A stretch of 64,000 bases of DNA. It comes from Liquidambar formosana. Lineage: Eukaryota; Streptophyta; Magnoliopsida; Saxifragales; Altingiaceae. The stretch lies in contig CM077828.1 in the NCBI GenBank assembly GCA_039720395.1, positions 26,578,717 through 26,642,716 of the forward strand. The letters are read 5' to 3'. Both the position numbers and the translations under genes were made by a program. Each line of letters starts with the position of its first letter. Position 1 is the first letter of the stretch. Shown piece by piece: positions 10,875 to 20,892 of the stretch. The notes beneath the pieces were generated by a model. That model ran no database searches, had not been told where the DNA came from, and saw nothing but the letters and a program-made list of their open reading frames with translations.

Positions 10875-11600
10875 CCGACGGTCGAGGAGAGATGGGGCTT
10901 TGAGGTTTTAGCTGCAACGCCGTCTGCAATCCCTAATTCTCTCTCTCTCTCTTTCGGCTTTCTCTCTCTACATCTGTAGATTTTTATAGGTGACGAGAGA
11001 GAAGTGTCGTGTAACGGGAAATGATGCAGTGACCGGGAAATACCGGTTGCCCCAGCTGGGTTTATCAGAAAAGGGTATTTTGGTAAAAGTGTGTTAGCAT
11101 TTTGAGCCGTTGTGGAGTGTGGTGGTGATCCGGTGCTTCGCGAATGAGAATATTGGGATAAGATTAGAAGAAGGGGTGGGGCCGGGATTAGGTGTGGTGG
11201 GATTACACAAGAAATTTGGTGGGGTCTAATTTGGACGAATGATGAAGGAATCTAAAGAGGAGTCCAACAAATTTATCAGGGTGGGTCCAATTAGGGAATG
11301 TGCCAGCGCTGCCAACCCTAATCAGACCAACAACACAGTTGGCCCTTTTTCTTGTTGGCACAGAATTTACGTTACTAAGTTAGGCATGGGGGCCAATCAT
11401 AGATATTGGACGGTCATGATTGTTTAATCGTCTTTGATGGTTTTTGGGTTCTTCGTTCTCCAATTACTGCCTTCTTTAACTTCATCACAGTATTGGACAC
11501 AGGCGATGCGTTTGTAAAAGGATGCACATTAGACTCTTGTTTTTTTAATAGAAAACAATACAATTACCAATTGATAGTTTTTTTTTTCAAAAATTTATTT
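10875..11600 (-). promoter_or_regulatory. 5' leader and promoter side of the small stress-type gene
   Basis: Directly upstream (minus strand) lies a GA-repeat leader at about 10930-10975. Farther right the sequence is moderately GC-rich with no coding frame. I can place no individual cis-element with confidence. Confidence 0.4.
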
Positions 11601-11789
11601 TTAAAATGAAAAATTAACAATTACCCCTAATAGGAGACTGGTTTTAATAATAAACTTACCATAAAAATTTTTAACTTTATAACCCCTAAGTTTAATAGTT
11701 TTATTAGCTATAAGGAAAAGAGATTTTAAAAATCCTCACTTTATCCTTTAAAAGGTTATAACCTGAGTTTTAAAAACGAGGTTTTGGTT

Positions 11790-12260
11790 TTCATGGAACC
11801 TCATTAAGGTTGACCAACGTCGATGACGGCGGCAACAGCTCTTTTTTGACATTAACGGATCTCCTCCTCTGATGGCCAACAGCGACGCCTCCTCTCCAAT
11901 GACTGTAGCAACAAAGGCTCTTCTCCAATGTGATCGTTGTTCGCCTCCGACGACTACAGCAACGAAGGCTCTTCTTAGGCGTGGATGTTCTTCTTTGACA
12001 ACGGCCACTAACGAGGGTTTCATCTCCAACAACAACAGCCGCTCGATCTTTTCCGACAATGGCTACCAGCGAGGGTTTCTTCTCCAACAACGATGACAAA
12101 CTCTAGATCTAAATCTAATTTGATGAATGATGAAGCTCTCACCACTAGCGACAACTTCTTCTCCAACGCCGGTGACCTTCTCCAATGAAGACCATGACCA
12201 AACGCCATATTTGTATTTATTTACAACTCCATATCTAAGTTTAGCCAAGAATGGGTTTGA
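11790..12260. repeat. Degenerate GC-richer repeat block
   Basis: Loosely repeated motifs of the type 'caacgaaggctcttctccaa' and 'gcgagggtttcttctccaac' occur at irregular spacing. They open overlapping frames on both strands, none with real protein character. The composition recalls the interior of the 1-kb TIR element at 3412-4399, so this may be the core of another element. Confidence 0.5.
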
Positions 12261-12294
12261 GTTTGTGGAGGAGAGAGGTTGAAGATAGATCTGG

Positions 12295-12590
12295 TAATCA
12301 AAGCACGAAATGGTAATCTGTTACTATGTTAAAAACTAGTAATCAAGTATGGTTTAGTGTGTTTTTATAGCACAAAATGGTAATCTGTTACTATTTTGTG
12401 TATATATTTTTCAAAGCACAAGATAGTAAACTGTTACTACTTTCTATGTAAATTTTTTAAAGTATAAGATAGTAAACTGTTACTATTGTCTATGTAAAAT
12501 TTTCAAATCACAAAATAGTAAACTTTTACTATTGTCTATATAAATTTATTGAAGCACGAAATGTTAAACTGTCACCATGTTATATTCAAA
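12295..12590. repeat. Minisatellite, about six diverged units of ~50-70 bp
   Basis: The motif 'agcacaaaatrgtaaactgttactat' recurs starting near 12304, 12370, 12416, 12470, 12506 and 12554, separated by AT-rich 'tctatgtaaatttt' spacers. Unit length and sequence drift between copies, so this is an old array. Confidence 0.75.
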
Positions 12591-12650
12591 TTCTGCAACT
12601 TCTCAACCAGCGACAATAAAACTTATTTTTTTATTATTATTATTTTTTAA

Positions 12651-12760
12651 TCTAGTGCTAGTGCCTACTTCTTTTTCTCAGATCTACTTGATCACTCTTT
12701 TTCTTTTTTTGTTGATCTAGTGCTAGTGCCTACTTTTTTTCTCAGATCTACTCGATCATG
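12651..12760. repeat. Two-copy ~61-bp tandem duplication
   Basis: The string 'tctagtgctagtgcctact' followed by 'ctcagatctact.gatca' occurs at about 12652 and again at about 12714. Confidence 0.7.
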
Positions 12761-13411
12761 ATGGTCCTTGTTGGCAATGGGAGTGGGGTTACAGTGAACT
12801 TCGTCAGAGAAGGGAGGTGGAGATAACTTTCGCTGGAGAATATAGATGGAGAGAGGTGGAACTCGTGACCGACAAGATGCTTCTTTTTTAGGAGATTTTT
12901 TCCGATGAGAATTTGCTTCTTTTTCAAGCGATTTTTCCAACTAGAATTTTTGGAATGTAATTCTTTATTTAATGGAAGGAATATAAAGGCTGGATGGCAC
13001 GGTGGTAAATTGTTTTGTATTTAAAATGGGGGTATTTTTGTCCCTTTGGGGTGAAAAAGGGTTATGACAAAAACTGAATTAGTTTTGGCTCAATTGTAAA
13101 AGGATTCTTATAATATAGGGTTATGGCCAAAAAAATATGTTTCAAATTTTAATCAAGTACAAAAAACGTGGGAGAGAAATCTTATTCTCTTGGAGATAAA
13201 ATAGGAAATAATGTGAAAAATGTGATGCATGGGTGAGAGGGTGACAAAGTGATTAAATTGTGGGAAATGTGTTGCATGGGTGAGAGTGAGAGTGACTATT
13301 TTGTGGGGAGAGAGAAATATGGGAAAGAGAGGTAGTCGAAGGGTTTTTTTTTTTTTTTTTTTTTTAAATATTTTTTTTTGGGACAATCGATAGAACTCAC
13401 CATTATCCCTA

Positions 13412-14102
13412 ATAGCATTTCTGAGAAGGCTAGTTATTATTTCTCTGTTTTGAAGAGCTTGATAAGAGCTCCTTATCTAGCCAAGGGGGCTCTTCAACGA
13501 GATTAGTTTTAAAGAACTCCTAATTCAAATAAAAGTTCCAATTGAGCTAGCTATTTTTTCCACATTGGACTAGCTATTTTTTCTCTACTTTACCTAAGAG
13601 AGTCAAGAGAGCTAACTACATTTGGAGAGCTTCAAACAACATAACTATTTTAGAAAGTTGGATAGTTAGCCTTTTGGAGACGTTGATACTTTTTACTTTA
13701 ACTAAAAAGTTAAAATAGCTTCCAAGGGTACTAGCTATTTTTTTGCTACTTCAACTAACAAAATAAAATTTTTTAAAATATAGCTAGCTAGCTATCTAAG
13801 TGAGTACTCCAAGGATACTAGTTTTTTTGAGCTATTTCAAATTTTTTATTAATAATCTTTCTTTTTTTAATCATTTGGTGAAGAGATAAAAAGAGAATGA
13901 TGCATAAAGAGAGGACAATTGTCACTTTTTTAACTTAAAATAGTTTAGCTAGTGAATGTTCGCTAGCTAAATGTAGCTAGCTAAAATGAAGATAGCTAAA
14001 ATAGCTTGCCATATAGCTAGCCCATTAGAGAAGGAAAAAAGTGCTTTGACTAGTTAAAATAGTTAAGAGGGGTTGGATAGCTAACCCTTTGGAAATGCTC
14101 CA
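13412..14102. mobile_element. Degenerate MITE or nested MITE pair rich in 'agctag'
   Basis: The left end (agcatttctgagaaggctagttat) resembles the inverse of the right end (ggatagctaaccctttggaaatgct). A copy of the right end, ggatagttagccttttggag, also occurs inside at about 13661, which suggests one element inside or next to another. The interior repeats tagcta motifs. Target duplication not resolved. Confidence 0.4.
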
Positions 14103-14109
14103 ACACCTC

Positions 14110-15670
14110 TTAATATAAGCAAATAAGTATTAATGTTTTTCCAAAAACTTGAATCCGAAATCACTCACTTAATAAGTAAGTCAAATGCCATTAGCCAGCA
14201 ATGACATAAGCAAGAAGTAGTGGGAGTTAAAAAGAGAGAAAAGTGGAAGTGGGTGGCAACATTAACTATGTTTATTAATATTATATTGACTTCATTACCC
14301 TCTTTATTATGCAATCAGAATAAAGGAAGAGGATTCTTATTAAAAATACAAAATAAAAAATAAAACAAAGTGAGAGGATAAAAGAATATGCTATTTCATA
14401 TTTTCACGGCCAATGAACAACAGTATGGGTTTGCTTAACATAGTAGTATAGAAGATTAGTCATTTAATTTCAAAGAAAAAAAAAATTTATTGTGCTCAGG
14501 CCTCAACTATCTTAAATCTCCTCCATGAGGGTGGAGGAATGAGAAGAGTTGATACCTATAAAAATAGACTATTTTAAAAAGTTGCAATTATCACTATAAT
14601 TGAGGTTATAAGACTAATTTTTAGAAATTCATGAAATCTCATTATTTTAAATTTTCACCATTTTTTTTTTAAAACTTTTTTTAATGGTCCATCATTTTCT
14701 GAAATTTTTCCTTAAAAAGTCTTGAGACATCCACTAGGTATAGCGGATGTTCAAACCAATGGCATTTTTAGAGTTGAAATGATAGGACCCCTTGCTTATC
14801 CGATCCATGTCATTCGAACAATCTCAAAAAAAATTTAAAATAATTAAATAAACTGGACTAGAATAAGAACCCTTCTTTCAAAATGGAAGTAATCATGCAT
14901 GACATTAGCAAGAATTGAGTGGGCACTTTTACACTTATTGCCGAAGGAGGTCACTAAATTCCACAGCCGAATTGACTTTACTTACAATTCCATCGGCAGG
15001 ATTTTAAGCGGGGCACAAAAATACAAATGGCTTCATGACCAAGTTTCAGATAATATCTTGCAGCCAAAGTTGAACCGAGTTGCCTATAAATAATGGTTGG
15101 TCCAAACTGAAAATGACATTATACAAACTTAGTATGTGCATATCCACCTGAACAAATCTGTCATTTTGCATTCTAACAAGGATTAGAAGACAGCTGCATC
15201 ACCATCATCACTCTTGTTATGATCGAGTTCTCAAATTAAGTAATTATTTTGTCAAAAACCGTCCGTCGTAATACCGCCTCTTTTATATGGGCTGAAACCC
15301 ACGTGTGGAAGGTTGTATTGTCGCAGTCAGTGAGATAAAAGTATTTTACTCCTCAACTATTTTGGTTACATAATCCAAAATACACTACGGATTGAATTTG
15401 TCGCAATGAGTCTATCGTACTAATATGAATTCAGTCGAGAATATATGTTAGAATGGACCAACATGAATCAACTTTGATCAAACACTATTAGATGAGAGAA
15501 AACGCATAATTCAATCACATGATGTTTTTCACAATGCAACTTAAGTGGGATTCTTATAGAGTCTTCTATCCAATGGTAGGAGCATAAAAATTGATTGAAA
15601 CAGGGGGATCACTTGTGAACACTGCCAATAAGATATCATAGAGCTTTCTTTCATTTCTTGTGTTTTTACA
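14110..15670. other. Intergenic, nothing firm
   Basis: AT-rich with several A and T runs. No coding frame, tRNA or clear repeat that I can support, apart from the polypyrimidine stretch that leads into the exon-like segment at 15672. Confidence 0.5.
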
Positions 15671-15671
15671 G

Positions 15672-15746
15672 AAACATATTTCAATGCTTGACCTGGCCAA
15701 AGGACTTGACCTAAACTCTGCTGGAGGCTGCGGGTTTGCAACAGAG
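15672..15746 (+). other. Isolated exon-like segment (25 codons) with good splice sites
   Basis: A strong acceptor (ttcttgtgtttttacag) precedes 75 nt of uninterrupted, phase-0, GC-richer sequence that ends in a strong donor (GAG|gtaagat). The encoded peptide includes M-L-D-L-A-K-G-L-D-L. I do not recognise it. No partner exon is visible on either side, so it may be a captured or stranded exon, or a small exon of a gene I cannot assemble, or chance. Confidence 0.35.
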
Positions 15747-15749
15747 GTA

Positions 15750-16900
15750 AGATATCTTCAAGGGTCCTCCCGTAGTCCAAAACCCTTTGTATCCTATGCA
15801 AGTCAGTCCTTTGGAGAAAACTGTGGCCATCAGTCTTTTCGGGCTCTCTAGACTCCACATTATGTCTTTGCACAAGAAAGAACACACAGCATTCGGAGCC
15901 TCCACATTAGATTCTTCACTCCCCAAGACCTTTCACATTAGGTATCAGACCATTAGAATAAAATGTGTCCATCTGTGTCTTAAATTCTCTAGGCTCTACA
16001 TCAACCATTCGTGTCTAAACGCAAAGAGATCGCATATAATCTTACACTCCACACCAGATTTATTATTCTGAGGGCCTCCTCCACATTAGACTTTGGTCTC
16101 TTGCTAATCCCAACATATTCACCGTAATACCAAAATAAGAAAACATTCTCTCCTAAGTCCCAAGGCCCCATTTATTGGTTTCTTCTGCCGTTTCAGCATA
16201 AACTGACTGATGATATCAAACTCCTTCGCCGAAGTTTTGAAAATGTCAAGGTGTGTTTAGTAGTGTTCTTGCGCGCAGGGGGATAACCTAGAACAGCGTT
16301 CTCAGAAAACAAGAAATTTTAGAAACAAGCCGTTTTGTTGCTTTCAATTTTCTTGACAAGAAAAAACAAAAACAAAAACAACAACCCATAACATTTTGGA
16401 GTTCCTGAAAATGGACAAACAAAACATTTTTTGGGGTGCCAGGGAATCAACAGGTTCCTTTTCGGGAGGGATTCATCCTTCCCTAAGGCAGAATACAATT
16501 TTATGTCATACTGCAATTTCCAAGTGTTCTTGTTCCCCCTCTTCTTCCTTGCCATGGCAAGTTTTTGTGAAATAACTCCAATGACGAAGAGGGAGGGAGG
16601 CATTGAGAAAATGGCCCCTTCAATACAACACCATCATTATTTTACTCCCTTTAAGTTCAATTTAATCCAATCTTCACACGACTTCAAGTGTGAGTTTGAG
16701 CTCACCAGCAAATTGACCATGAACAAACATGCTAACTTCTATGGGAGCAAAATCATAACCACAGATTCCTTTTTGTTTTCTACTTTTCTCAAGCCTCCTT
16801 GCCATTAAAGTTGGCTGATTTCTGGAAGCCTGAAAGAAAGAATACCTACAAAATCTCCCCTATTACTCTTTGTTCTATAATTTATTCACATACTCTTAGA
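15750..16900. other. Intergenic, nothing firm
   Basis: Several open frames occur on both strands but none shows protein-like conservation patterns. Short phrases of the type 'ctccacatta' recur (15855, 15900, 16081), perhaps old repeat debris. Confidence 0.45.
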
Positions 16901-16904
16901 TTAC

Positions 16905-17062
16905 ACTTTCATTCAACCTAGCAACAACCATGCCAATCTTTAAAGCTCCATCTGCTTAAGGTGAGAATGCTGCAACATACTTCTAAATTTTGTTTTCATT
17001 CAAGCTTGCGAAAACCATGTTAATCTTTAAAGCTCCATTTGGTTAAGGTGAGAATGCTGCAA
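16905..17062. repeat. Two-copy ~85-bp tandem duplication
   Basis: The block containing 'aatctttaaagctccat' and 'aaggtgagaatgctgcaac' appears at about 16935 and again at about 17020. The copies differ by about ten substitutions. Confidence 0.75.
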
Positions 17063-17104
17063 CCTTTCTGTGAGGTGATGTTTATTGTACAATCTAATTA
17101 AGCA

Positions 17105-17320
17105 TGAAAGTTATTCTACAAGAGTGCAGGAACTATTAAAACCAACTTCCCACATCCTTTTTCAACTAAAAATTTCCTACAAAACTCTCACATCAAACAC
17201 ACAATTAATCAAATTATCAGGAAAGTTATACTACAAGAGTGCAGGACCTATTAGAACCAATTTCCCACCTCTTTTCTCAACTAAAAATTAACTTCAACTT
17301 TCACATCAAACACACAATTT
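17105..17320. repeat. Two-copy ~115-bp tandem duplication
   Basis: The block 'acaagagtgcagga' … 'ttcaactaaaaatt' … 'cacatcaaacacacaatt' occurs at 17106-17206 and again at about 17220-17319. With the preceding 85-bp duplication this makes the region 3' of the NFD2 gene a duplication hotspot. Confidence 0.75.
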
Positions 17321-17570
17321 TCAATTCTAACAATCATCAACGAAACCCAAAACACCATTTTTCACTAGTAGCATAATAAAGTTTGAGAACACCATTATAA
17401 AGATTCACCCACGTCAAACATACTTCTATACAGACTCAATGCGGACATGTATCCTAGTGTTCTTCAGCAACAACATCAATCCATCAGTTCAATTTCATCA
17501 ATAGTTCATACTACTATAACCAAAAACCATAACTACGAAAACATACAACACATTGAACCAAAATGTCAAC

Positions 17571-18732
17571 TCACAGTGCAACAGCTCGCCCAATGTCACT
17601 GCCATGAACATACCAGAAAACCTTTTTTGCATCATCAGACTTCCCAGTATCAATCGCAACTGCACCAAAAATGGCTCGAAAACCACTGCAGACCACAGCA
17701 GGAGCCGAAGAATCCGTCTTGGGAGAGACCCGAATCACCTTGTGCAATCCCAACCGCATTGCATCAACAGCACAAGAAGAATTTACTTTGGATATCTCTG
17801 CTACACGACGGCTCAAATCTTTCCCCGAAATGTCGATATTCTTTCGGAGATAATGGAGGGACACTGATGTTTCGATTATGAAGGTTCCCAGAACGCTTAA
17901 TGCTTTATTGTTTTCTTCTGAGTATGAAGCGTGCGTCATCGCACGGCGGAGAAGGCCAATGTCCTGAAAAGTGTGGCTGAATACGCAGAAGAAAAAGCAT
18001 TAATCTCTGTTTGAAGAGAGGAAAAAACCCACAAAAAGGAGAAAATGTACAAAAACACAGAGTAAAACATTTAGTCGTCGCCTGATTGACGAGAAAAACC
18101 CATAATTTTAGTGGAAGGAGAAGAAAAGAAACACAGAGTGTATAAAATTAAGTCCCTGTTTGGTTGACGAGAAAAACCCCGAAAAGAAACGGAAATTTCG
18201 AATCCGTTGCTTCATGTTGTTTTTGGTTTCCCAAAAATGAAAAATTCAACCCAAATTAAACCTTCCCTTTTTGTTCTTTTACTGTATTTTCTCAAAAACC
18301 AAACGGAGCTGGTGATTAGATATAGAGAACTTGCTTGATTTGTCCCTGTAGGGTTTTAAGAGCTGACGAAAACGGCGATGGGGGTTCAACGCTCTGATCA
18401 TGGAGTTCGTTCGCCGCGTTTGCCTGCGCAAAATCAGTCACATAAACACAAAGAAAAAAAGAAGACTTTCTTACCTTCCGTTCGCCTCAACAAAACTAGT
18501 ACTAATAAATATAATGTTTTTGTTATGCGATCAAAGGTCTAAGGTTTGAAAATTTTAATTTGTTTTAGTTCCCTACGTTTTCTCAGCAACCAAACGAAGG
18601 TTTCAAAGAATTTATTTATTTGTTTAATTATTTTTTGCTAGGAGGAGAAGATACAGAGAATTTATATACCTGAAGAGGGGAAAATATTGGGAAAACGAGA
18701 ACGGTGAGGATGATGCAGAGAGGGTAATGCAT
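17571..18732 (-). CDS. NFD2: RNase III-like protein, NFD2 (nuclear fusion defective 2) type
   Basis: Three exons on the minus strand: 18732-18670, 18423-18335 and 17976-17571, giving about 185 aa, close to the ~190 aa usual for the family. Exon 1 encodes a 21-residue hydrophobic leader (M-H-Y-P-L-C-I-I-L-T-V-L-V-F…) that looks like a signal peptide. Exons 2-3 carry the RNase III-like domain with L-L-R-R-A-M-T-H-A-S-Y-S-E-E-N-N and A-V-D-A-M-R-L-G-L-H-K. The acidic pattern needed for catalysis is not clear, as expected for a non-catalytic relative. In Arabidopsis NFD2 is needed for polar nuclear fusion; that is family knowledge. Intron 1 is GT-AG. Intron 2 keeps frame only with a GC donor (AA|GCAAGT) to the acceptor ending at 17977. 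A GT choice 4 nt away (CAA|GTTCTC) keeps frame only with the inner acceptor ending at 17964, and would drop the conserved H-T-F-Q stretch. Confidence 0.82.
18150..18312. mobile_element. Tourist-like MITE inside NFD2 intron 2
   Basis: The left end gtccctgtttggttgacgag pairs with the inverse of ttctcaaaaaccaaacggagc on the right, matching the 'CTGTTTGGTT' type of PIF/Harbinger or hAT MITE ends. The target duplication is not clear. A separate piece of the same end type lies at about 18578-18597. Confidence 0.55.
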
Positions 18733-19360
18733 TTTTCGGGTCGGGTTGGATCGCTCTCTTCTTGTGCTTTTCCGAGAGAAAAAATGGGAGTCTGCGGAGT
18801 GAAAAACCTAGAAGTGGCTTTCCCTTTTCTATAAGGGAATGGCGAAGAGTTACAGTCTCACTGACTTTAGACTGTCGAGTGTGATTGGTTCCCTCTAGAC
18901 TTAAGTAGGAAGTAAAGGATTATTTTTATTTATTTATTATAAATATTAATGACATGTCGCATTCAGGCCTTCAGGGAGTGAGATTTGAGAGAGACCTGAT
19001 TATAATTTCGTATAAATGTGTGATTTCGTATCGTTTAATAAAAAATAAAAAATAAAAAATAAGACACTCTAAACTGTTTTTGTTTTTTTAATCGTTGTTA
19101 GTTAAGTTAAGCAATTATTTATTAAGTTAATAGAAAATAGTACTAAACTATAATTAGTTTTTCATAACCTGACCAATCTAAAATTTCCCCCAAAATAATC
19201 ATATATTGTTGTTCTGATTAGAAAAACTTACATAGTGAAGAAATAGGTCACAAGTTAAAGAAACATCAAGGAAATGTATTAGCTCCTTAAGAGGATACAT
19301 CATAGCTTCTTCAAACACAAGTCCTGTCTTCCACCTTTTGTAGGCTTCATATATATAGGG
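18733..19360 (-). promoter_or_regulatory. 5' flank of NFD2 (promoter side) and intergenic DNA
   Basis: The minus-strand leader runs from 18733 rightwards. No individual element can be placed with confidence. From about 18900 the sequence is AT-rich and featureless. Confidence 0.35.
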
Positions 19361-19494
19361 TTGATCATGTGTGAGATATTTCTGAGTATCTCATTCGATT
19401 ACGGCTGTTCATGAGCAACACGTGCACATTCACATGACCGCACATGTCGCTTACGGACAGCTATGCTCGAACGAGATATCCTGCACATGATCAA
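19361..19494. mobile_element. 134-bp foldback MITE, copy 1, beside (TA)n
   Basis: The left arm ttgatcatgtgtgagatat … atctcattcgattacgg matches the inverse of the right arm (cttacggacagctatgctcgaacgagatatcctgcacatgatcaa). A long (TA)n array follows at 19503-19536. A diverged copy lies at 58629-58768. Confidence 0.75.
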
Positions 19495-19502
19495 AGCTTG
19501 AT

Positions 19503-19537
<35 letters not shown>

Positions 19538-19539
<2 letters not shown>

Positions 19540-19922
19540 CCCCTTCTTATAAGGTTAACCTAATCTAACTTTACGTTAGGTCACCTTCCAAAACACTATC
19601 TCTGATTTTTATTTTTCAAAATCAACCGTTGGATTAAATCTACTTCATGTGACGGTCATTCATACTAAAAATCAAGTTGATCCGAGATTAAAAACTACTT
19701 CATTCATAAATATCCAAAATGAGCGATTGTCATTGGTTAAAAAGTGTAATTTTTTGATCAAATAGCAATCAGTCTCAGATCAATATAATTTTTGGTATGC
19801 ATTACCTACATGATAAGGTTATCTAATCCAATAGTTGGTTTTGTAAAATATGAATCACATGTATAGTTTTGGAGGGTGACCTAATGTAAAGTTAAGTTAA
19901 ATTAACCTCATAAGAAAGGAAC
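19538..19922. mobile_element. 385-bp TIR MITE between two (TA)n arrays
   Basis: The left end (ccttcttataaggttaacct, then actttacgttaggtcacctt) matches the inverse of the right end (ggtgacctaatgtaaagtt … ttaacctcataagaaagg) over about 60 bp, and weaker matches run further in. (TA)n arrays touch both ends (19503-19536 and 19923-19966). Confidence 0.78.
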
Positions 19923-19962
<40 letters not shown>

Positions 19963-19966
19963 TGTA

Positions 19967-20892
19967 TGTAAAAACATGTTCAAAGAGTGAAAACAGATTC
20001 AACTTTCCTTGTCGCGTGCCCTTATCCAGGTACTATTTCTATCCTATGGACTAGGCCAAGGATTTGCAACACTAGCAAGGAATATGTAAAAATGGGATTA
20101 GAGTAAACCAAAACCCACCTTATTTTGCATTTGCAACTTACAAGTATTTCCACAACCTCCTGTTTTCATGTGTGGAAGAACATATTAGACAAGTAGAGAG
20201 AATACATTTGTGGGTTACTCCTAAAGAAAATGGATTATCCGACATTCCGCCGCGAGTATTAACTCTGACAAGAACACATCTCATATTTAAGAGAAGAAAA
20301 CATGGTAACATCCCTCGTTGAGTTAGCAAGGCAGTGAGCTAGTATTGCCCTAAATATATTATCATATCAAAATGACTTTCATTTGTAAGAAAAAACCAGT
20401 ACAAGTATACAAACCAATGATGCCTTTCATATCAGTAAGAGTACCTATTATGACAGACATGTATAAAGGTGGACTCCAAGTAATCTACTCTCAAAGTGAG
20501 CCAGGACATACCAGGACCTGCCTCTCTTTTCACCAGATGGAGGAAGAAAAAAAAATTTGTATTGTTAATCATCTTTGATGCTGCCAAACCCACCATAATC
20601 CCCATTGTTTATCTCTCTTTAAAAAAACCCAGAGTTGCATCAGCCAGGCCCCTTCATGAATTAAATTAGTTATATTCATATTCAAGAACCAAAAGTTACT
20701 TCCGATTCCTGCAAGAGAAATCCCTCCATATCACAACTGGAAAGCAAACCATCCCGGCAAAAATCCAGTTTCCAACCCAGCCATATCCACAACATCCTGC
20801 TTTTTCTACCCTATATCGATGCACAAAAAGGGTTATCTTCCATCTCAAGCTGCACTTTCTAAAGAAGCTTGGATTTCTGCGCTACAAATTGG
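19967..20892. other. Intergenic and 3' flank of the TPS gene
   Basis: No coding frame recognised. The part nearest 20893 is probably TPS 3' UTR on the minus strand. Confidence 0.45.

Noticed and set aside
11748..12248. Several overlapping open frames on both strands with Arg/Ser/Val-rich products
   Set aside because: They arise from degenerate GC-richer repeats; no frame has a protein-like pattern and all overlap each other.
12295..12590. CRISPR-like array (regular short repeats with spacers)
   Set aside because: The units are diverged, spacing is irregular, and the host is a plant; it is a minisatellite.
15541..15926. Two minus-strand open frames of 114 and 71 residues
   Set aside because: They overlap each other in different phases and the exon-like segment on the other strand; no motif or family recognised.
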